A stretch of 64,000 nt of DNA, taken from Citrus sinensis. Lineage: Eukaryota > Streptophyta > Magnoliopsida > Sapindales > Rutaceae. Under the pieces are notes generated by a model. The model saw nothing but the letters and a program-made list of their open reading frames with translations. It did no database searches and was not told the DNA's origin. This document shows, in pieces, positions 47,270 through 60,797 of the stretch; positions within the stretch are counted from its first letter, which is position 1; each line of letters starts with the position of its first letter. The position numbers and the translations under genes were made by a program. The stretch lies in the NCBI RefSeq assembly GCF_022201045.2, contig NC_068564.1:27805001-27869000 (forward strand), written 5' to 3'.

Positions 47270-49388
47270 ATCTTTTTTTCAGTGAAATGACTTGAATGAA
47301 ATATGAGAACATATTAATGAAGGTATAATTCAAACTAGTTATATATTTTTTCTACATTTGTTGTAAGAGGACCTTTCCTTAAAAATTATTGTCCTTCGCA
47401 TATTTCATCATTTAATTTCATAAGGATGGATTTATTTCATCAATTGTTTGAAATATTTTATAATTATTCTAAGTTCAAAATTACCAACTCATTAAAATTA
47501 GGGAAAAATTGTGGTGCAAAATTGGTACTGTGCTACAGTTGTAATCAGCCGTTAGATCCCAATAAATCCCACCCATCTAAGTGCATCCAACGACTGAATG
47601 CAACCGTGACACGGTACCATAGTTACAACGTATCCGGACCCTTAAAATTAATCAGTTATTTAATTGAAACAAAAAAAAGGGTCCCTTAGAAATTTAAAGT
47701 CTTATAATTAACAAAATATTAAGAAGATAATATGTTAGTTTTGAAAATAGGCATTTTGGGATTGAATTAGTTGTTAAAAATATGTTTTTATAAACACGTT
47801 TTCAGAACTAGTTTTAATAAAACTTTGAAAGGTCGGTTTTTGCCTGAATAACTTCCCCCCTTTTTTTTTTATCTTCTTTGGTATTGTTTTGATATAAATA
47901 TTAAGAATTGAGTAAAAATTTCTAATGAATTTCTGTAAACTTCTTTTGAACACAGTATGTCAGTATATATTGGCCCCATTTTACCAATAATACGTTGTTT
48001 TGAAGAAAAAAGGTGTGTTGGGCAGCGAGTTGGAAATTTTAAAGCGTGTCTCTACATTCAAAACCAATTTTAATATATGTATTATAACACACCATAAAAA
48101 GCTGAGACGCTGTGCAATAATAAAACACACTAGCTAGGAATGCAAAAAAGAGTTGCGTAAACACGTTATTCACAAATCAATTTCCCTCAAGAAAGTCGCA
48201 ATAAACCAGCGGCAGCAGGTAGCATCGCCTCAGCAAAAAGGAAAACGTGTGCGCTAGCTGCAGCCTGCTGCGTGCTGTTGTATTTTTCTAGAGCAAGCTA
48301 GCGTGTGATTTGGCTTAGTGCCACAGGAGTTGATGTTTGGTTGGGCGGTGCGTTACTACTTTACTTACCATTGCGTTATTATTTTGCGCACCAAATGCGT
48401 ATTCTTCAAGAAACTTCTTCATTGTCTAATTTTTTATTTGTTAAAGGGCGTAAGATTTTTTTGGCACCCTTTGGTTTGGTTGCTCGAATCAATTTGATTG
48501 TTGCTGGCCCTCGTAGCTACTTATTTTGGAGCTTTCTTCTATCGTGACTGACTTGGATTGCGAGATGGTTATTTAACTAATGAATTCAATCGTGTCATTA
48601 CCTACCTAGGATTTGGATTCAGGATTTACGTGTGTGTTAAAACTTAAATGTAAACCAAAGGGAGCAAAGGAAGCTTATTAATTGATTGTGAGATATGTCA
48701 TTATCGTAGTAATTGATTGTAAGATAATGTCACAAGTTTCATCTATATAATATACCCCAAATATGATACGAATTGAGCAAGCAAATAGATTTTTATAAAT
48801 TTAAAAATACCTAATTGTTTATTATTAAGCCGTGTCTATGGTGAAATTATTTCAATATAGAGCATTAATGATGTTATCAGACCATAATAATAAATACATA
48901 TTTAATATTTATTTTTATAATCGTACGGCCATCAATGATACTCTATCATAAAGTGCTTACAAGATAACTATATATCTAATCCAAACACATTTCAAGTAAA
49001 TTTTGGTGACATGGCATTATTGGTCAACCGCTAAAGGCTTATCCCGAATCTTACCGGACCAGCCTGACCCATGAATGTGACCCCACCATTGCACCCACCG
49101 CCACCTTCCTCAATCGCCTACACTGACCCCACCTTCTAAACCAAAGGGAGCTTATTTCTTTCCCAGTAAGGCAAATAGGCAAAATTATATTTATATATAA
49201 ACTAAGTAATAATAATTATTGTTGAATTCCACCATCTTGGATTAAAAAAATAGTTTTGACACTCAATAATTATTTTACCGATTTATTTACTAAAAAATCA
49301 TTAATAAGCTACCTTAATTTATCTAAAGTCATAATGTCATTTTTTCTTTTGTTCTGACAAAACTATCAACGTTTCTAAATACATTTAA
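47270..49388. other. Intergenic
   Basis: A moderate-GC patch at 47510-47640 and another at 48200-48330 rich in CTGC/GCAG stand out from AT-rich surroundings; I recognise neither. The frame at 48305-48547 has no features of a real gene. No RNA gene is recognised. Confidence 0.4.
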
Positions 49389-49653
49389 TCTCTTTTTGGT
49401 ATTGAAGTATTATAGTTTTTAAGTTATAGTTATTGTTAAAAAAATTATAATTATGAAATAAAAGTTAATAATATACAGTAAATATAATTTTTAAAGAATA
49501 ATTTTAACAAAATTAGTAAAAATATAATAAATTGTTCATTATGTAAGTGTAAAATTAAATTAATTAAGATACAACAGCTAGTATTTACTAGACACTTTAC
49601 TGTAATAACTTTAAACTACAACTATCCAATTTTAATCCCCAACGGAACCTTAG
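49389..49653. mobile_element. MITE resembling the 34125 family
   Basis: On the minus strand its right end reads GGTTCCGTTGGGGATTAAAA followed by TTGGATAGTTGTAGTTTAAA, close to GGATTAACGTTGGACAGTTG followed by TAGCTTAAAA at 34135. The left end is more diverged. About 265 bases, AT-rich. Confidence 0.4.
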
Positions 49654-51180
49654 TTCCTTTATATTAAGCTCCATAATAGAGGTTGATGGCAATAGTTTAT
49701 TTATTATTAATTTCTTGCATTTGAAACTTTTTTATTTTATATTTATCTTTATTTGTTTTAAACATAGATTATATTCCTCAATTCTACTCTACGGGTACAA
49801 TTTTAATTATGTAGGGCTATCTGCACTCGAATATATTTTTGGACACTTTAGTTTCAGTAAAAATTTATATTACTTAAATAACCTTGATATAATTTATTAT
49901 TGAGGATAATAATATAATTTATGAAAATTTTATTACTCTTTAAACTCGTCTTGTACACGCTATTCCAAGTAGAAGAAATGAAATCTCAAATCTTTTCCTC
50001 TTCATCGTCCAATTTGAATCCATTTTTAAAACAAAATACTTAGCTCTAGGAAGTCATCGTGCTGGCTGCACACTCTTTATTCCAATGTAACTGAAAATTT
50101 TAATATGAAGAAATGAAGTTTTGTAGGGGAAGACAAATTTGAATAAAATGAACAAATTGCCATTTATGTAGAAAGATATCCAATACAAAGAAAAGTTAGC
50201 CAATGATTATAACATTCTTGCGCATCACGAGCTATTACTTAAAGAATAATGAAATATTTTATGAGTGTAAAAAGAGAACGATACTTAATATGGATTTAAT
50301 AAATGATTATGGTGGTATGTAAAAGGACGTACAAGATAAAAATTACTTTTTAGAATTTATTAAATGTATATTAAGAATAATAAAGTGTTTAAAGTAAACT
50401 TTAGAATATAAATAGTGTCACACTGTCACTCTTTTAATTATTGTGTTTTATCTCAAAACTTTTAAACAAAATTGACATTAGATGATTATGTTCCACATTT
50501 TTAACGTCAAACGTATGATAACCTTGTTCAATTTAGAATCACGTATTCAATAGTTGGTGTCGCTATATGTTTCTAGATTAAATCCAGAACAATTGGGTGA
50601 TATTAAATTTTTAATTAATTGCTACGAACTTTTTTATTTATGAAGAAATTTTCAAATTAATCGAGCTTGTAGCCGACTGATGAAGAAAACATATAATTCT
50701 ATGCATCTCTCTCGCTGGTTCGCTAATCTTTAGTCTTGACTATGGACGATTTCTTAGCACTATATATTGTCTAAACAAAGGGATGACTCAATGACTTTTC
50801 ATTTGAGTGAAAATAAAGCATATTTGTATATGCTTTTATTAATTACACGAAAATATTCTATTTGTTTAGGCATAGATTTTTAAATATTCACGTGCGAGTA
50901 GTTTTTCGAGTTATTGCGGGGTAGATTTCTTCACTGTACTGCTAACAATTTCTTATTTACCGGTAAATTAGAATAATTTTAAAATTTTATTAAAAAGTAA
51001 TGCGATGAATTTGCGAGAATTTCTCTTTTTCGGATTTTTTTTTTTTTTTTTTTTGTTTTTCAAGAGAAGATGTAAAAGTAATTCAAATGTCTCTAAAAAG
51101 GGCCGAACCGGTCAAAAATTAGATTTAAAAAATTGGAAAAAAAAATAAGAGACGAGTAATGTTTGCGATGGTAGACGTGT
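49654..51180. other. Intergenic
   Basis: AT-rich, no recognised gene. A T-run of about 17 bases lies at 51037-51053. Confidence 0.45.
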
Positions 51181-51450
51181 CCTTTGCGTATGAAGTGACG
51201 CCGTATAAAAGGCAGAACAGCTGTCGGTTAGCGTGATCACGAGTCACGAGATGGTTCAGAAAGACCCACTGCCCGTGGATCCTGCATCTTGTCGACCCGC
51301 TGGCCGATCAGAGGTGACCGGGAAACCTGCTGCTGCCTGTAAAAGATGGGAAAACCTGTCCCAAGGAGTCAGAGACAGCAGCCTTGGTTATGGGGATGAC
51401 AGATGTCTTACGTCTGCTTTATGTGTGGGCCCATGTTCACAATTTTAGAG
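51181..51450 (+). other. TATA-led GC-richer island with a 71-codon frame
   Basis: TATAAAAGG at 51205-51213 is followed by a markedly less AT-rich stretch and a frame from about 51233 to 51448. The frame's codons do not resemble a known protein, and the ORF's nominal start is not a convincing ATG context (ATG GTT CAG begins at 51251). It could be a short transcript, a transposon scrap or a fortuitous island. Confidence 0.25.
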
Positions 51451-52457
51451 ACGCTTAGGCCATTTTATAAGAGGATTAGCTTTTTGATAGCTTTATTTTT
51501 AAATCTTAATTAACTTAGTTTTAATATTAATTTTAAGAGTGTAGAAAAACGAAATATAATCTTTTTTTTTAGTATTCTTATAAAGATAATTTATCTTAGA
51601 CATTAAACTAATATTATTTTAAAATGTATAAAATAAAAGATTTGTGGTCTTTAGATATTATACTAATTTTGATTTATGATAATTTAATTTGAGAACGAAA
51701 TATTTTACACCGAAAACATTTTTATACAAATTTTAAAACAAAAATTATATATAAATTACGAACCACTTTCTTTACATACATGAGTAAGTTGGCGTTCGAG
51801 TGCCACTTATTTTTGTGAGAAGATTTTCACTTCCAAATATTTAAAAATAAATTCGGTATACTATGAATTCGTTTATGCATATATTTACACCATATTTAAA
51901 ATTTGTATATTTTATATTGTAAATATCGATCGTTTTGTTAAATAATATAAAAATGTACATAATAATAACGAATTGCTTAATATAATATTTGAAAAAATAC
52001 ATTTGTTTTTTTTTTATTTAAATTTTCTGTCTCTTATTTATTTTTATATTTTGATTTTTCCTAATTTTCTGTTTCTCTATTTCCTTTTTCTTTATGGTGG
52101 TTATTTTTCTTGTTGATTGTTGAACGTAGTTTATCTGCTCCTCTTGAGATCATCTGTGATTGTATATGTTGTCAACTCAAAGTTCAGATCGAAATTGTGT
52201 TATTGTTCGAATTGGGAGACTATGTCTGTATTAGAATTAATGGATGACTCTAATAGTGTTGAATCGAGATTCTGACGACCTGGTGGGTGTTACCAATGGC
52301 ATGGGTTGAGGGCTCATCATTAGACTTGTTGGGAATACTTTGGAGGGTCGGTTATTGTTGTTGCGGTTTTTGTGGTTTTTTAGTTATTTTTTGTAGTAAG
52401 TATTGTGTTATTGGTGTATTGTATTATTTTTTTGTATTATTATTTTCCCTCCGTAAA
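51451..52457. other. Intergenic, possible LINE-related DNA
   Basis: AT-rich to about 52080, then less so. The frames at 52287 and 52405 are T-rich artefacts. No gene is recognised. Confidence 0.4.
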
Positions 52458-52914
52458 ATCTATCCTTATTTTTATTTTTATTTTTTTGAATGAGAAGTAC
52501 CTTCATTTCAACTTAAAGAAGAAAATAAGTACAATAAGTGGGGAGGGTATGAACCCATCCAAACAAAAGTTTCGAGCATCTCTAGAGCTAGTTTAGCTAA
52601 AGAGTGGGCTATCGCATTACAAGATCTATTAGCATATTGGACACAAACTGAGCTAAAGCTCTTTAACATTTTCTGCACTTCTGAAATGGTCCACAAAATC
52701 TCGGATCTGCAGCCCCGATTGTTGTTAACTAACTTAACAATCTCTTGAGCATCTGATTCCACAATCAGAGACTTTATACAAGCATTCCTTGCAACCTGCA
52801 GCCCCCATTCGACTGCTTCTGCTTCTGCAAAACACACATCACCATAGAACTTGGAAACTTTGACTGCAGCTGCAATCACATTCCCATCTTCATCTCGAAT
52901 TACAGCCCCTTAAT
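52458..52914 (-). mobile_element. 5'-truncated LINE (L1) tail with RNase H domain
   Basis: On the minus strand an open frame reads GAVIRDEDGNVIAAAVKVSK, continues AEAEAVEWGLQVARNACIKS and ESDAQEIVKLVNN, then ANRSCNAIAHSLAKLALE. These are the RVT_3-type RNase H hallmarks (AEAEA, ESDA, R..N..AH.LA) found at the C-terminus of plant L1 ORF2 and related genes. The frame ends within GSYPPHLLYL, followed by TTCTCATTCAAAAAAA and an A-rich tail, as in L1 3' ends. The element begins abruptly within the domain, hence 5'-truncated. A target duplication could not be identified. Confidence 0.7.
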
Positions 52915-54439
52915 AGGTAAAATTATTTTTCTCCTTTCATTTTGTATTATGTTTAGTTGAGGAGTTGTCCTAACTTAAGTTTCAGTTTTAAGTCTTATCT
53001 TAAGGAGTTGTCCTAACTTAAGTTTCAGTTTTAAGTCTTATCTTATATTATTATACTTAAACTTAATGTGGTCTGTGTATTTATGCCTGTGTGATGTTAT
53101 ATTGTTGGATATTCTTAGTCTTAATGAAAGACATAGTTTCCTATTAAAGAAAATAGTTGTGTTTCAAAAATTAAGATAATTTTATCATATTGGTAAAAAA
53201 ATTTTAAAGTTAGTGAGTGGGTTCGGTGGGTTCCGGTCTGAGACAGCGGCGTGGTGGGGGCCCACGAAGCGAGGTCAATGAGATCTAATTCTAAATTTTA
53301 AATTCAACGCATGTTTTAATGGGTGCCTGTGATTTGGTCTTTTCGTTTTTTGGCATTTGTGTCCCCTCTTCGTTTCCACTTAAAATAAAAATTTACGCTT
53401 AAAAAAGAAAAACTAAAATTCTAATACTTGTTTCGTTGCAACGCTTTTAAATTTTTTTTTTTTCAAGAAACAAAAAGATCGTCATTTTTACCATTAATTT
53501 AAAATCAAAATTCTTCTATTCAATATTTAGCATTTTCTTTTTTTTTTTCACTTGATGTGAGCAAGTTTTGAATTGATTATTTAACTATCACGTTTTAAAA
53601 TTTTACTCATTAACAACAGATAAAAAAATTGTGACAGCCAAGCAAAGATCGGTTAATACTTTAAATCTAAATTTAAAAAAAAAATAGTTTTAATTTCATT
53701 CAAATTTTTTATTTACCACCAAAAAATATTTTTCGCTTGTGTTGCTGACTTTGAAATAAACATAAGAATCAATACAATTCAGAATTCAAAAGTCATTTAT
53801 TAAAACTTAGAGTCAAAACTATTTGGATAGTGGTGACTGGTGAGCAAAATGTGGGGAGAAAGGACATGAAATTTGTACATGATAATATTATAATAAATCG
53901 CCATATAGGATGCTTTGTGGATTAGGAAATAAATGTGGGATTAGGTGATTAATGTTTTTTGCTTTTTGTTAATGGACTTCAAATTAAGGTACCATTTAAT
54001 TATCTTGGGTCTCAATCTTCTGCATCAAGTTGACATTTGCCATGATTACAATGTTGTAACTTGTAAGAGATCCACAAGAAAAAAAACCTTTTAATTACTT
54101 CACTTCTAATATAATTTCAATTTAACCTTTAAGTTCACACTTGCCATTATTACAACGTTGTAAGGGATGCAAAATTTAAAAAAAAAAAAAAAACCTTATA
54201 ATTACTTCACTTTTAATATGATTTCAATTTAACCTTTAATATCTTAATTACTTTCTTTTATTTTGTTTCTTTTGACTAAATGAACAAGAACTCTAATAAA
54301 CCAATTTAAAATATATTTACATCTAGCAACTTGTAAATTTTTCAAGGCTTAATTTATAATTTATCTTACATTTACCGTATTATGGTTAAATCAACTGACG
54401 AAGATTCTTGGAATAGATGGGGGTAAAAAGTCCCCAAGT
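52915..54439. other. Intergenic
   Basis: No gene. It contains a 43-base tandem repeat at 52961-53045 and two related stretches at about 54040-54240 (TTACAAYGTTGTAA followed by CCTTWTAATTACTTCACTT), an old local duplication. Confidence 0.5.
52961..53045 (+). repeat. Tandem repeat, 2 x 43 bp
   Basis: GGAGTTGTCCTAACTTAAG, followed by TTTCAGTTTTAAGTCTTATC, occurs twice head-to-tail with no visible differences. A recent local duplication of non-coding DNA. Confidence 0.85.
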
Positions 54440-54800
54440 GAGCGTATTTTGGGGGACTGTCAAGCACATCCTACAAGGATCAAGGTGGATCTCGTTGTTG
54501 CATACCTCAGGTCGGAGCAACGCACCATCGGACGTTCAACAGGCAATCTCACGATCGGGCATGAGTATCCAGAAATAACCTTCCATTGTCATGCCGATCA
54601 TGTCGTGAAGCATCTTGTTCACCAGCCGGTCCAGCCCCCTGTCTAGTAAATATGTGGCACCCGCATTCCTGAGCCCCAAGGGCATTACTCTCAAACAGAA
54701 TACCCCTTGCTCTGTCTTTAGCATGTGGGCGGGGGGCCGGTCCCTCCCATAGACCAGAACCTGAGAATTTTCAACTCGCTTATGAGAGCCGGGAGAGCAT
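54440..54800 (-). mobile_element. Ty3/gypsy pol fragment (fossil)
   Basis: On the minus strand a partial reverse-transcriptase region is recognisable from the MPLGLRNAGATY motif of Ty3/gypsy elements and the following conserved stretch. It is a short, degenerate, broken fragment; no LTRs, gag or integrase are seen nearby. It is less AT-rich than the flanks. Age looks old. Confidence 0.7.
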
Positions 54801-57800
54801 ATCCAATTTATTTTTAATGATTAAAATTAGCGGAATTTATAAGAATGATTAACAAATTTCGATGGGCATCAAAAACAGCTGTATAGTGCCTTAAACAAAA
54901 AGGGTCTTTTCTTTTGATTAAAATCAAAAAAATGGGGTCAGCCAAATATGCATGCCCAACATTATTAGTAATGATGGACGGTGGTTATAGTTGGCATTTC
55001 AATTCATTATTTTCAGCTATTCCAAAAGAGAAAATATGAATAAAATAAAATCAACAAATCCCATAAGAAAAGGGCAAAAAAAAAAAAAGATGGGAAGAAA
55101 TAAGTGGGAACATTTTTACTTTTTGGTGGAGGAAAATTCTATTCAATGTAAATTTTCTACGGGGTTATGGGGCTAATGACGAGATTAAAAAAATGGGTAT
55201 ATTATTTTATAATTTGTTTATGGAGAATAATTGAGAGCATATTCACTTAATTGGCTGCAATTTCAACTCATACATTGTCTTGTTCCCACGACATTTTCAA
55301 GTTGAACATTTTATTTGAGTATCTTTTTGTTTCACCGTGGTGTAATATTAAGTTGATTTAAGTAATTAGGTATTGGTACACTTATGATTACAAAGTTGTG
55401 AGTTTTATATGAATAGATTCGAAACAAGTTGAATGGTTTAGATTTATAAAATTTTCCAAAAAAAAAAAAAAAAAACATTCTCACCTAAAATGAGCATTAA
55501 ATTTCCCATCTGAACTCGACAGGTACCGCGTAGCTAACCATCTTTAATCTATTCTTCAATTTTTATTTATTTATTTTATGGCCAATGAGAAGCCACTTTC
55601 AATTGGTAGTGGTCCTGCAACGAGCCACGCTGTGTGTTGCTACAAATTGTTTTCATTGAATCATGTTACTTCAATTTCAAGCCTGTAAATTGTACTTATT
55701 GGTGTTGACAAGTGATCATGATGGCGGTAAATTGTTTTGGCCTAATGGCACATGATTTACTATTAATTCACTGTTTCCATTCCATGTTGATTTTGGTTGG
55801 TTTGTTTTATAGTATACTCATGACACGGTCATCTTTTTCCAAAAGGGCCTCCAATTTATATGTTTAATGCTTCTAGCTCTTTACCATCTCTAATCAACAA
55901 GTTTATTTCATAAAATGTAATTTATTAAAACCATCCCCATCCTATGCTATAAATTAAATTATGTTCATTAAAGACAAGTAGAAATTGAGTTTAAAAAATT
56001 CTTAAAAATTAGCCTACTTGACTTGACTCTTATACTGAAAATAAGATGTTAAACGATCAATTATTTCTCACGCTAATCTTAAAAGAGAAAATTATTTAAT
56101 TTGTATTTGCGCATGCGTGTGGAGATAGGTCAAAAGTGTGTGAAATGAAAAAAAATAATTTAATTACAAAATTTATTCAGGGTATTCATAAAAATGGTAA
56201 AAATAAAAAAAAATGTTAAAATAGACAATAAATTAGAACTCACCAAAATAAAAAGTCAAAAAATAGATTCACTTACTTCCAAGCAATTGTGTCCCTAACT
56301 TTGATGGTAGATTATTTCGGAGACTCACTAAGACTAAAAAAAAAAAAGTTGTTAAATTTGAAAAACAAAAAACATAACTTAGACAATGTAGAATTGTAGA
56401 TTGTTACAAGAAATTTGTTTTTGCCAGATGTTTTAAGGCTTTAAGCAAAGACAATAAGTAGGGTGAAAATTTCAACAAATTTCAATTTCAATTACTTATC
56501 GAGAAAATGTTTGTACTGTATATGACATTTTAAGAAATTAAATCATCTAGTTAATAATTTTTTAATTTCAATTGTATATATATATATATATTCTCTATCC
56601 CCCACTAACAATGGAAGGGAGATAAAAAAAATGCTAAAATAATAGAATGAGGAAGAAGGAAGTGGCAAAATTAGAAAAGAAAGTATTTCGTCGCTCTAAA
56701 ATTTGAAGAACAAGAGGGAAAAAAACCCAAATGAAAAAATGTAAAAGAAAAAGTGAAATAATTGGATAAAGTGGGGTAAAGTTCGATCTGGCTTGGATCC
56801 TTTGATAAAATACGAATAAAATCCTCACAACAATTTTATATAAACATGTTTTCCGCGTGTTTTAACCTTGCCGATTTCACACACAAAGGAGAGACCAGAG
56901 AGAATGAAAGGGTGAACCCAAAAACGAAAACAAAACTAGAGATAGCAAAATAATTTATCACAGTCTAAGTCTACATTCGGAGAGAAAAATGAGGAATTTT
57001 ATAATTTTTAAGTAATATAGCTGATTTCAGGGATAAATAACATTTAGGTCCCTTGAATTTTTTATTTGAGGATATGGCTATAGTTTCTCTATTTACATCA
57101 AATCGGTCCCTGATCCTAAATTAAACGGCTAAAATAACCTTACTCGATGGAATCGAGCGTTCTTAACAGTAATGGTATTTCTGTCATTTCAGTTAGGTTT
57201 AGGATCTACTCCATCGAATAAATGAAGATCAAATCCATATATATAAAAAAAAAAAAAAAAATTCCCGGGCTCGGACGTTACTATTTACTAACCCATTTAT
57301 TAAAAAAAAAAAAGAATTAAAAAAAATTGGCAATCGAGTAAGGCGTCGGTTTTTGTGTGTGGGGGCAAGAGAAGGTTAGAGAAATCGAGAAAGGGAAAAC
57401 AAAAAAGAAAAGCCATTTCAGCCAGAGAAACTAAAAAGCAAAGACGAACCCCAAAAAAATTAAAAAATTATAAAAAATTAAAAAATGAAAATATATATTT
57501 AAAAAAAAAAAAAATCATTTTTGTGTAGAAGAGAAGGTGAGGTGCTGCCTGCTTTTGCCATCCAGTTCCCATCCCACCCACCTATCCCCTCTCCTTCCTT
57601 CCCTTCTCCTTCCATCCAACACATCAAAGTCACTCGTCTTAATTTCTTTCTTGAGAATCCCTTAATAATATTTCTCTCCAACGCGTTGAGGAGAAATTTA
57701 TTCTGATTTTTTTTGATAAATTTTCAAACACAAACGTTTGTAAGTATAGTTTTATTTCATTCATTAATCATTTGTAAAGAGGGTTTCAAACTCTCACATA

Positions 57801-57803
57801 CAT
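54801..57803. other. Intergenic and upstream region of the ERF gene
   Basis: No gene recognised. There are many A/T runs (55080, 55460, 57245, 57300, 57500) and a short (TA)n at 56575-56590. Sequence at 57040-57240 carries a TTTAGGTCCCTTGAATTTT-type motif resembling eroded MITE ends. The 300 bases before the ERF ATG are pyrimidine-rich and probably hold its leader. Confidence 0.45.
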
Positions 57804-58508
57804 ATGAGGAGGGCGAGGGGAGCCGCGACAACAACCGCAGCCGCCAAACAACTTATAGAACCGAACGGATCTGCGGCAAGAACCGCCGCCGCAGCGGGGA
57901 AAGAGCCGAGATACAGAGGCGTCCGCAAGAGACCATGGGGACGTTTCGCGGCGGAGATCAGAGACCCCTGGAAGAAGACGCGCGTCTGGCTCGGCACCTT
58001 CGATTCCGCCGAGGACGCCGCGCGTGCCTACGACGCGGCGGCGCGTACCCTCCGTGGCCCCAAGGCCAAAACCAATTTCCCGATTCATAACACGAATGTT
58101 TCCTCTTATTATCCTAACAACAATAACGATCCGTTTTTGGATCAGAGATTATACGGCAGCGTTTTCCACGATATTCAAGATCAGCAAATTGTAAATCCGC
58201 AGAGACCGACGACAAGCAGTATGAGCAGCACCGTCGAGTCATTCAGCGGGCCCCGGCCGCCTCATCCGCCGCAAAGATCAGCGAATCTGACGGATGGTTC
58301 GCGTAGGTATCCACGGACGCCGCCGGTGGTGCCGGAGGACTGTCATAGCGATTGCGACTCTTCGTCTTCCGTTATTGATGATGATGGAGATATTGCGCTG
58401 TCTTCGTGCAGGAAGTCGTTGTTGCCGTTTGATCTTAACTTTCCACCGTTGGATGATGTCGATTTTAACGGTGATGATGATCTCCAGTGCACCGCTTTAT
58501 GTCTCTGA
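57804..58508 (+). CDS. ERF transcriptional repressor with EAR motif
   Basis: Intronless, 234 residues. An alanine-rich N-terminus leads into one AP2/ERF domain at about residues 34-92 ([60 protein letters not shown]). Domain alanine and aspartate at the diagnostic positions ([15 protein letters not shown]) mark the ERF rather than DREB type, so GCC-box binding is expected. Near the C-terminus, [12 protein letters not shown] is an EAR motif (DLNxxP), which recruits TOPLESS-type corepressors. This is group VIII / class II ERF, like AtERF3, 4 or 7. It acts in the nucleus in ethylene, stress or defence signalling. The middle is low-complexity, with serine- and proline-rich runs. No breaks are seen. 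Confidence 0.95.
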   Translation: MRRARGAATTTAAAKQLIEPNGSAARTAAAAGKEPRYRGVRKRPWGRFAAEIRDPWKKTRVWLGTFDSAEDAARAYDAAARTLRGPKAKTNFPIHNTNVSSYYPNNNNDPFLDQRLYGSVFHDIQDQQIVNPQRPTTSSMSSTVESFSGPRPPHPPQRSANLTDGSRRYPRTPPVVPEDCHSDCDSSSSVIDDDGDIALSSCRKSLLPFDLNFPPLDDVDFNGDDDLQCTALCL

Positions 58509-60382
58509 TGATGGTTGATCTTTGTCATTATTATTTTTTTTTCCTTTTTTTGTTTTTTCCCCTCTATTATTGTGCGGAAAAAAAAATTAAGATGAAATGA
58601 TCTTAATTCTACGAGAATGATGATGATGATGGCATGTTGTTATTCGAATCCCAAAAAAAAAAAAACCAAAATTAATATATGATGATGATGATGATCTTGT
58701 TGTTTATTGGAACAAAATGGATTAGGGCTTGTGTTGTAAGGAGATCTGGGTTTCTCGTAACTAGCCGTTATTGATAACATGCTTTTATCTAAAAATTATC
58801 TGATTTCGTATCACATGATGCTCTCTGCTTAAAAGAAAATTACAAGTTTTCATCTGTTATTGTACTCTCCATGTATATGTATTGGTATTACAGATTGTTA
58901 CCCTGAATCTTGTTGTTTGCATTGTGGTTCATGTTTGTATTTTGCTAATTTGGCAATTGGCATCTGGATATAAGCTTCGTTTCGGTTTGTTCTTTTGTTC
59001 ATTTTGCAGAGCATAATATGTCTTGTGACTTATGAACTTCCTTCCGTGAAGAAATTCTTTACAGCCGCATAATGGTATCTTTGCATGAAACTGCTTTTGC
59101 TTTTTCATTGGTTCAATAGAGGTTCTCTTGTGACTTGTGAGGAATGATGGTTGAATTTTTTTTTTTTTTAAATACAAACAAGATCTATCCAATTATCCAC
59201 AGTAGGAAAGTATATGAAATCAATCAGCATTTGAACTATGATTCATCATTCATACGTTGACCCAGGATTCTGAAAAATAAGTTAAAATTTGGAAATTAAA
59301 GATATTTCTTATGTATGTGTGTGTGTGTGTGTGTGTGATTAAGCTATGAATTAGGGTTAACATTATTTCGTCTTAACTTGTGATAAAATCTGCCGTTTTT
59401 GGTACGCATAAAAAGGCATGGACATTGTACTCATGGTACCACCAACAACACAGCTGTATTGTTGTTTATTCCTCTTTCAACTTTTTTGTCCCTTCTTTGA
59501 AATGAATGTGAAGTGAAGGTGCCTGAAAATCCTATCCCTAATCCTCTTGGCTTTGCTTTCGTGGCATTTTACTTTTTTATGCACTATTGGGCATTGGCCT
59601 GAGTGTGTGGCCGACTTTGTTCTTGTTCTTGTTTGGACCATATACTAAAACAAATCTATTGTTTTTAGAGATCAAAAGTAGTGGTCTGCGATTTGAATCT
59701 GTGGGCCCTTAGGCTTTTTAACTGATAATTTTTTCTTTTCTTTTTCTAGTGTGATATACATAATACCAAGAAAGATCACATTCATCCATATACCATGACT
59801 TGCAAACTTCAAATTGCTCTTCGGAGTCACTCAATTGAAAGCTACCTATTCAGCTTAATTTGAGTGTAGACTCATTCCCTTCCATGTCTTCTTCTCCTGC
59901 CCTCTGGGTAACTTGTGCTATTGAAAGAGTTATGACCAATTTAGTCGTCATTTAGATGCACTGACTTTTCACTTAAGAGGCGACTGCATTAACCACTATG
60001 TTACAAAGGCTTCGACGATGGCCACTGATTTTTAGTTATATAATTGATCATATATCACAGTGATGGCAATCCTGAACGTTTCAGAATTTCAGCATATTTA
60101 GCAATTAGTTGTCTGTGTTTTTTTGGAATTAATGTCCTTTCATTTTAAGGAAGTCAGACTAATCGGCGGTTTTCCGGTGGGAAATGGTTTATGGACGCAC
60201 AGAACTAACCGGGTTCAAAATGTTTGTGGGTCGGTTCTCTTGGGCTTCCTTCAGAATGGACTGGACTTAATATGGTACAGAGTATGGGCTTAAAATGGGG
60301 AGGCAGTCCTAACAATGTCCAGTCCCTACTTTTTACTTCATCACATCATTATGCGCATTATTATTTATTTGATCTTTAGCTT
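58509..60382. other. ERF 3' region and intergenic
   Basis: GATGAT repeats near 58617-58635 and 58680-58695, then non-coding DNA with no recognised gene. The minus frame 58929-59192 is unsupported. Confidence 0.5.
59316..59337. repeat. (TG)11 microsatellite
   Basis: An uninterrupted TG run of 22 bases. Confidence 0.9.
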
Positions 60383-60797
60383 AGGTTTTATTTGGTATAA
60401 CTTTTAAATAGAGTTTATTTAAGTAGAAGTTTTTACAAGTAGAGCATTTACCAAACAAATTTAGTTGTTTTGTTGTCAATAAGAGCTTTTATTAAAAGTT
60501 GTAAAATTATTTTAATAGGTAAATTTTTTTAAAGTTATCTTTTGAAATAAATGAAATAAAATTGTCAAATAAGTAAATAATAATTTAAAATTTTTAACAT
60601 TTTAAAAAAGTTATTCAATTTCCATTTGCACAAGTCTATAATTTGAATGCTTATTAGTAGAGACAAAATAACTTATTTTATCTCGAAAAACTTGTCAAAA
60701 AAAAGAAAACCAAACAACAACAAAAATTTTAAAAAAAAAATTATGAGATTAAATAAGAATTTATAACTATTGAACAAGTTAAACCAAATAAGTACTT
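60383..60797. mobile_element. Probable MITE
   Basis: The left end TTTTATTTGGTATAACTTTT and the right end, reverse-complemented, ACTTATTTGGTTTAACTTGT are similar. Internal ACCAAACAAATTTAGTTG and AACCAAACAACAACAAAAAT flank the AT-rich centre. No clean target duplication. About 415 bases. Confidence 0.4.

Noticed and set aside
48305-48547. 80-codon frame
   Set aside because: No homology, no good start context, isolated in intergenic DNA.
57713-58090. Second plus-strand frame across the ERF start and its minus-strand partners
   Set aside because: Shadow frames of the GC-rich AP2/ERF coding region.
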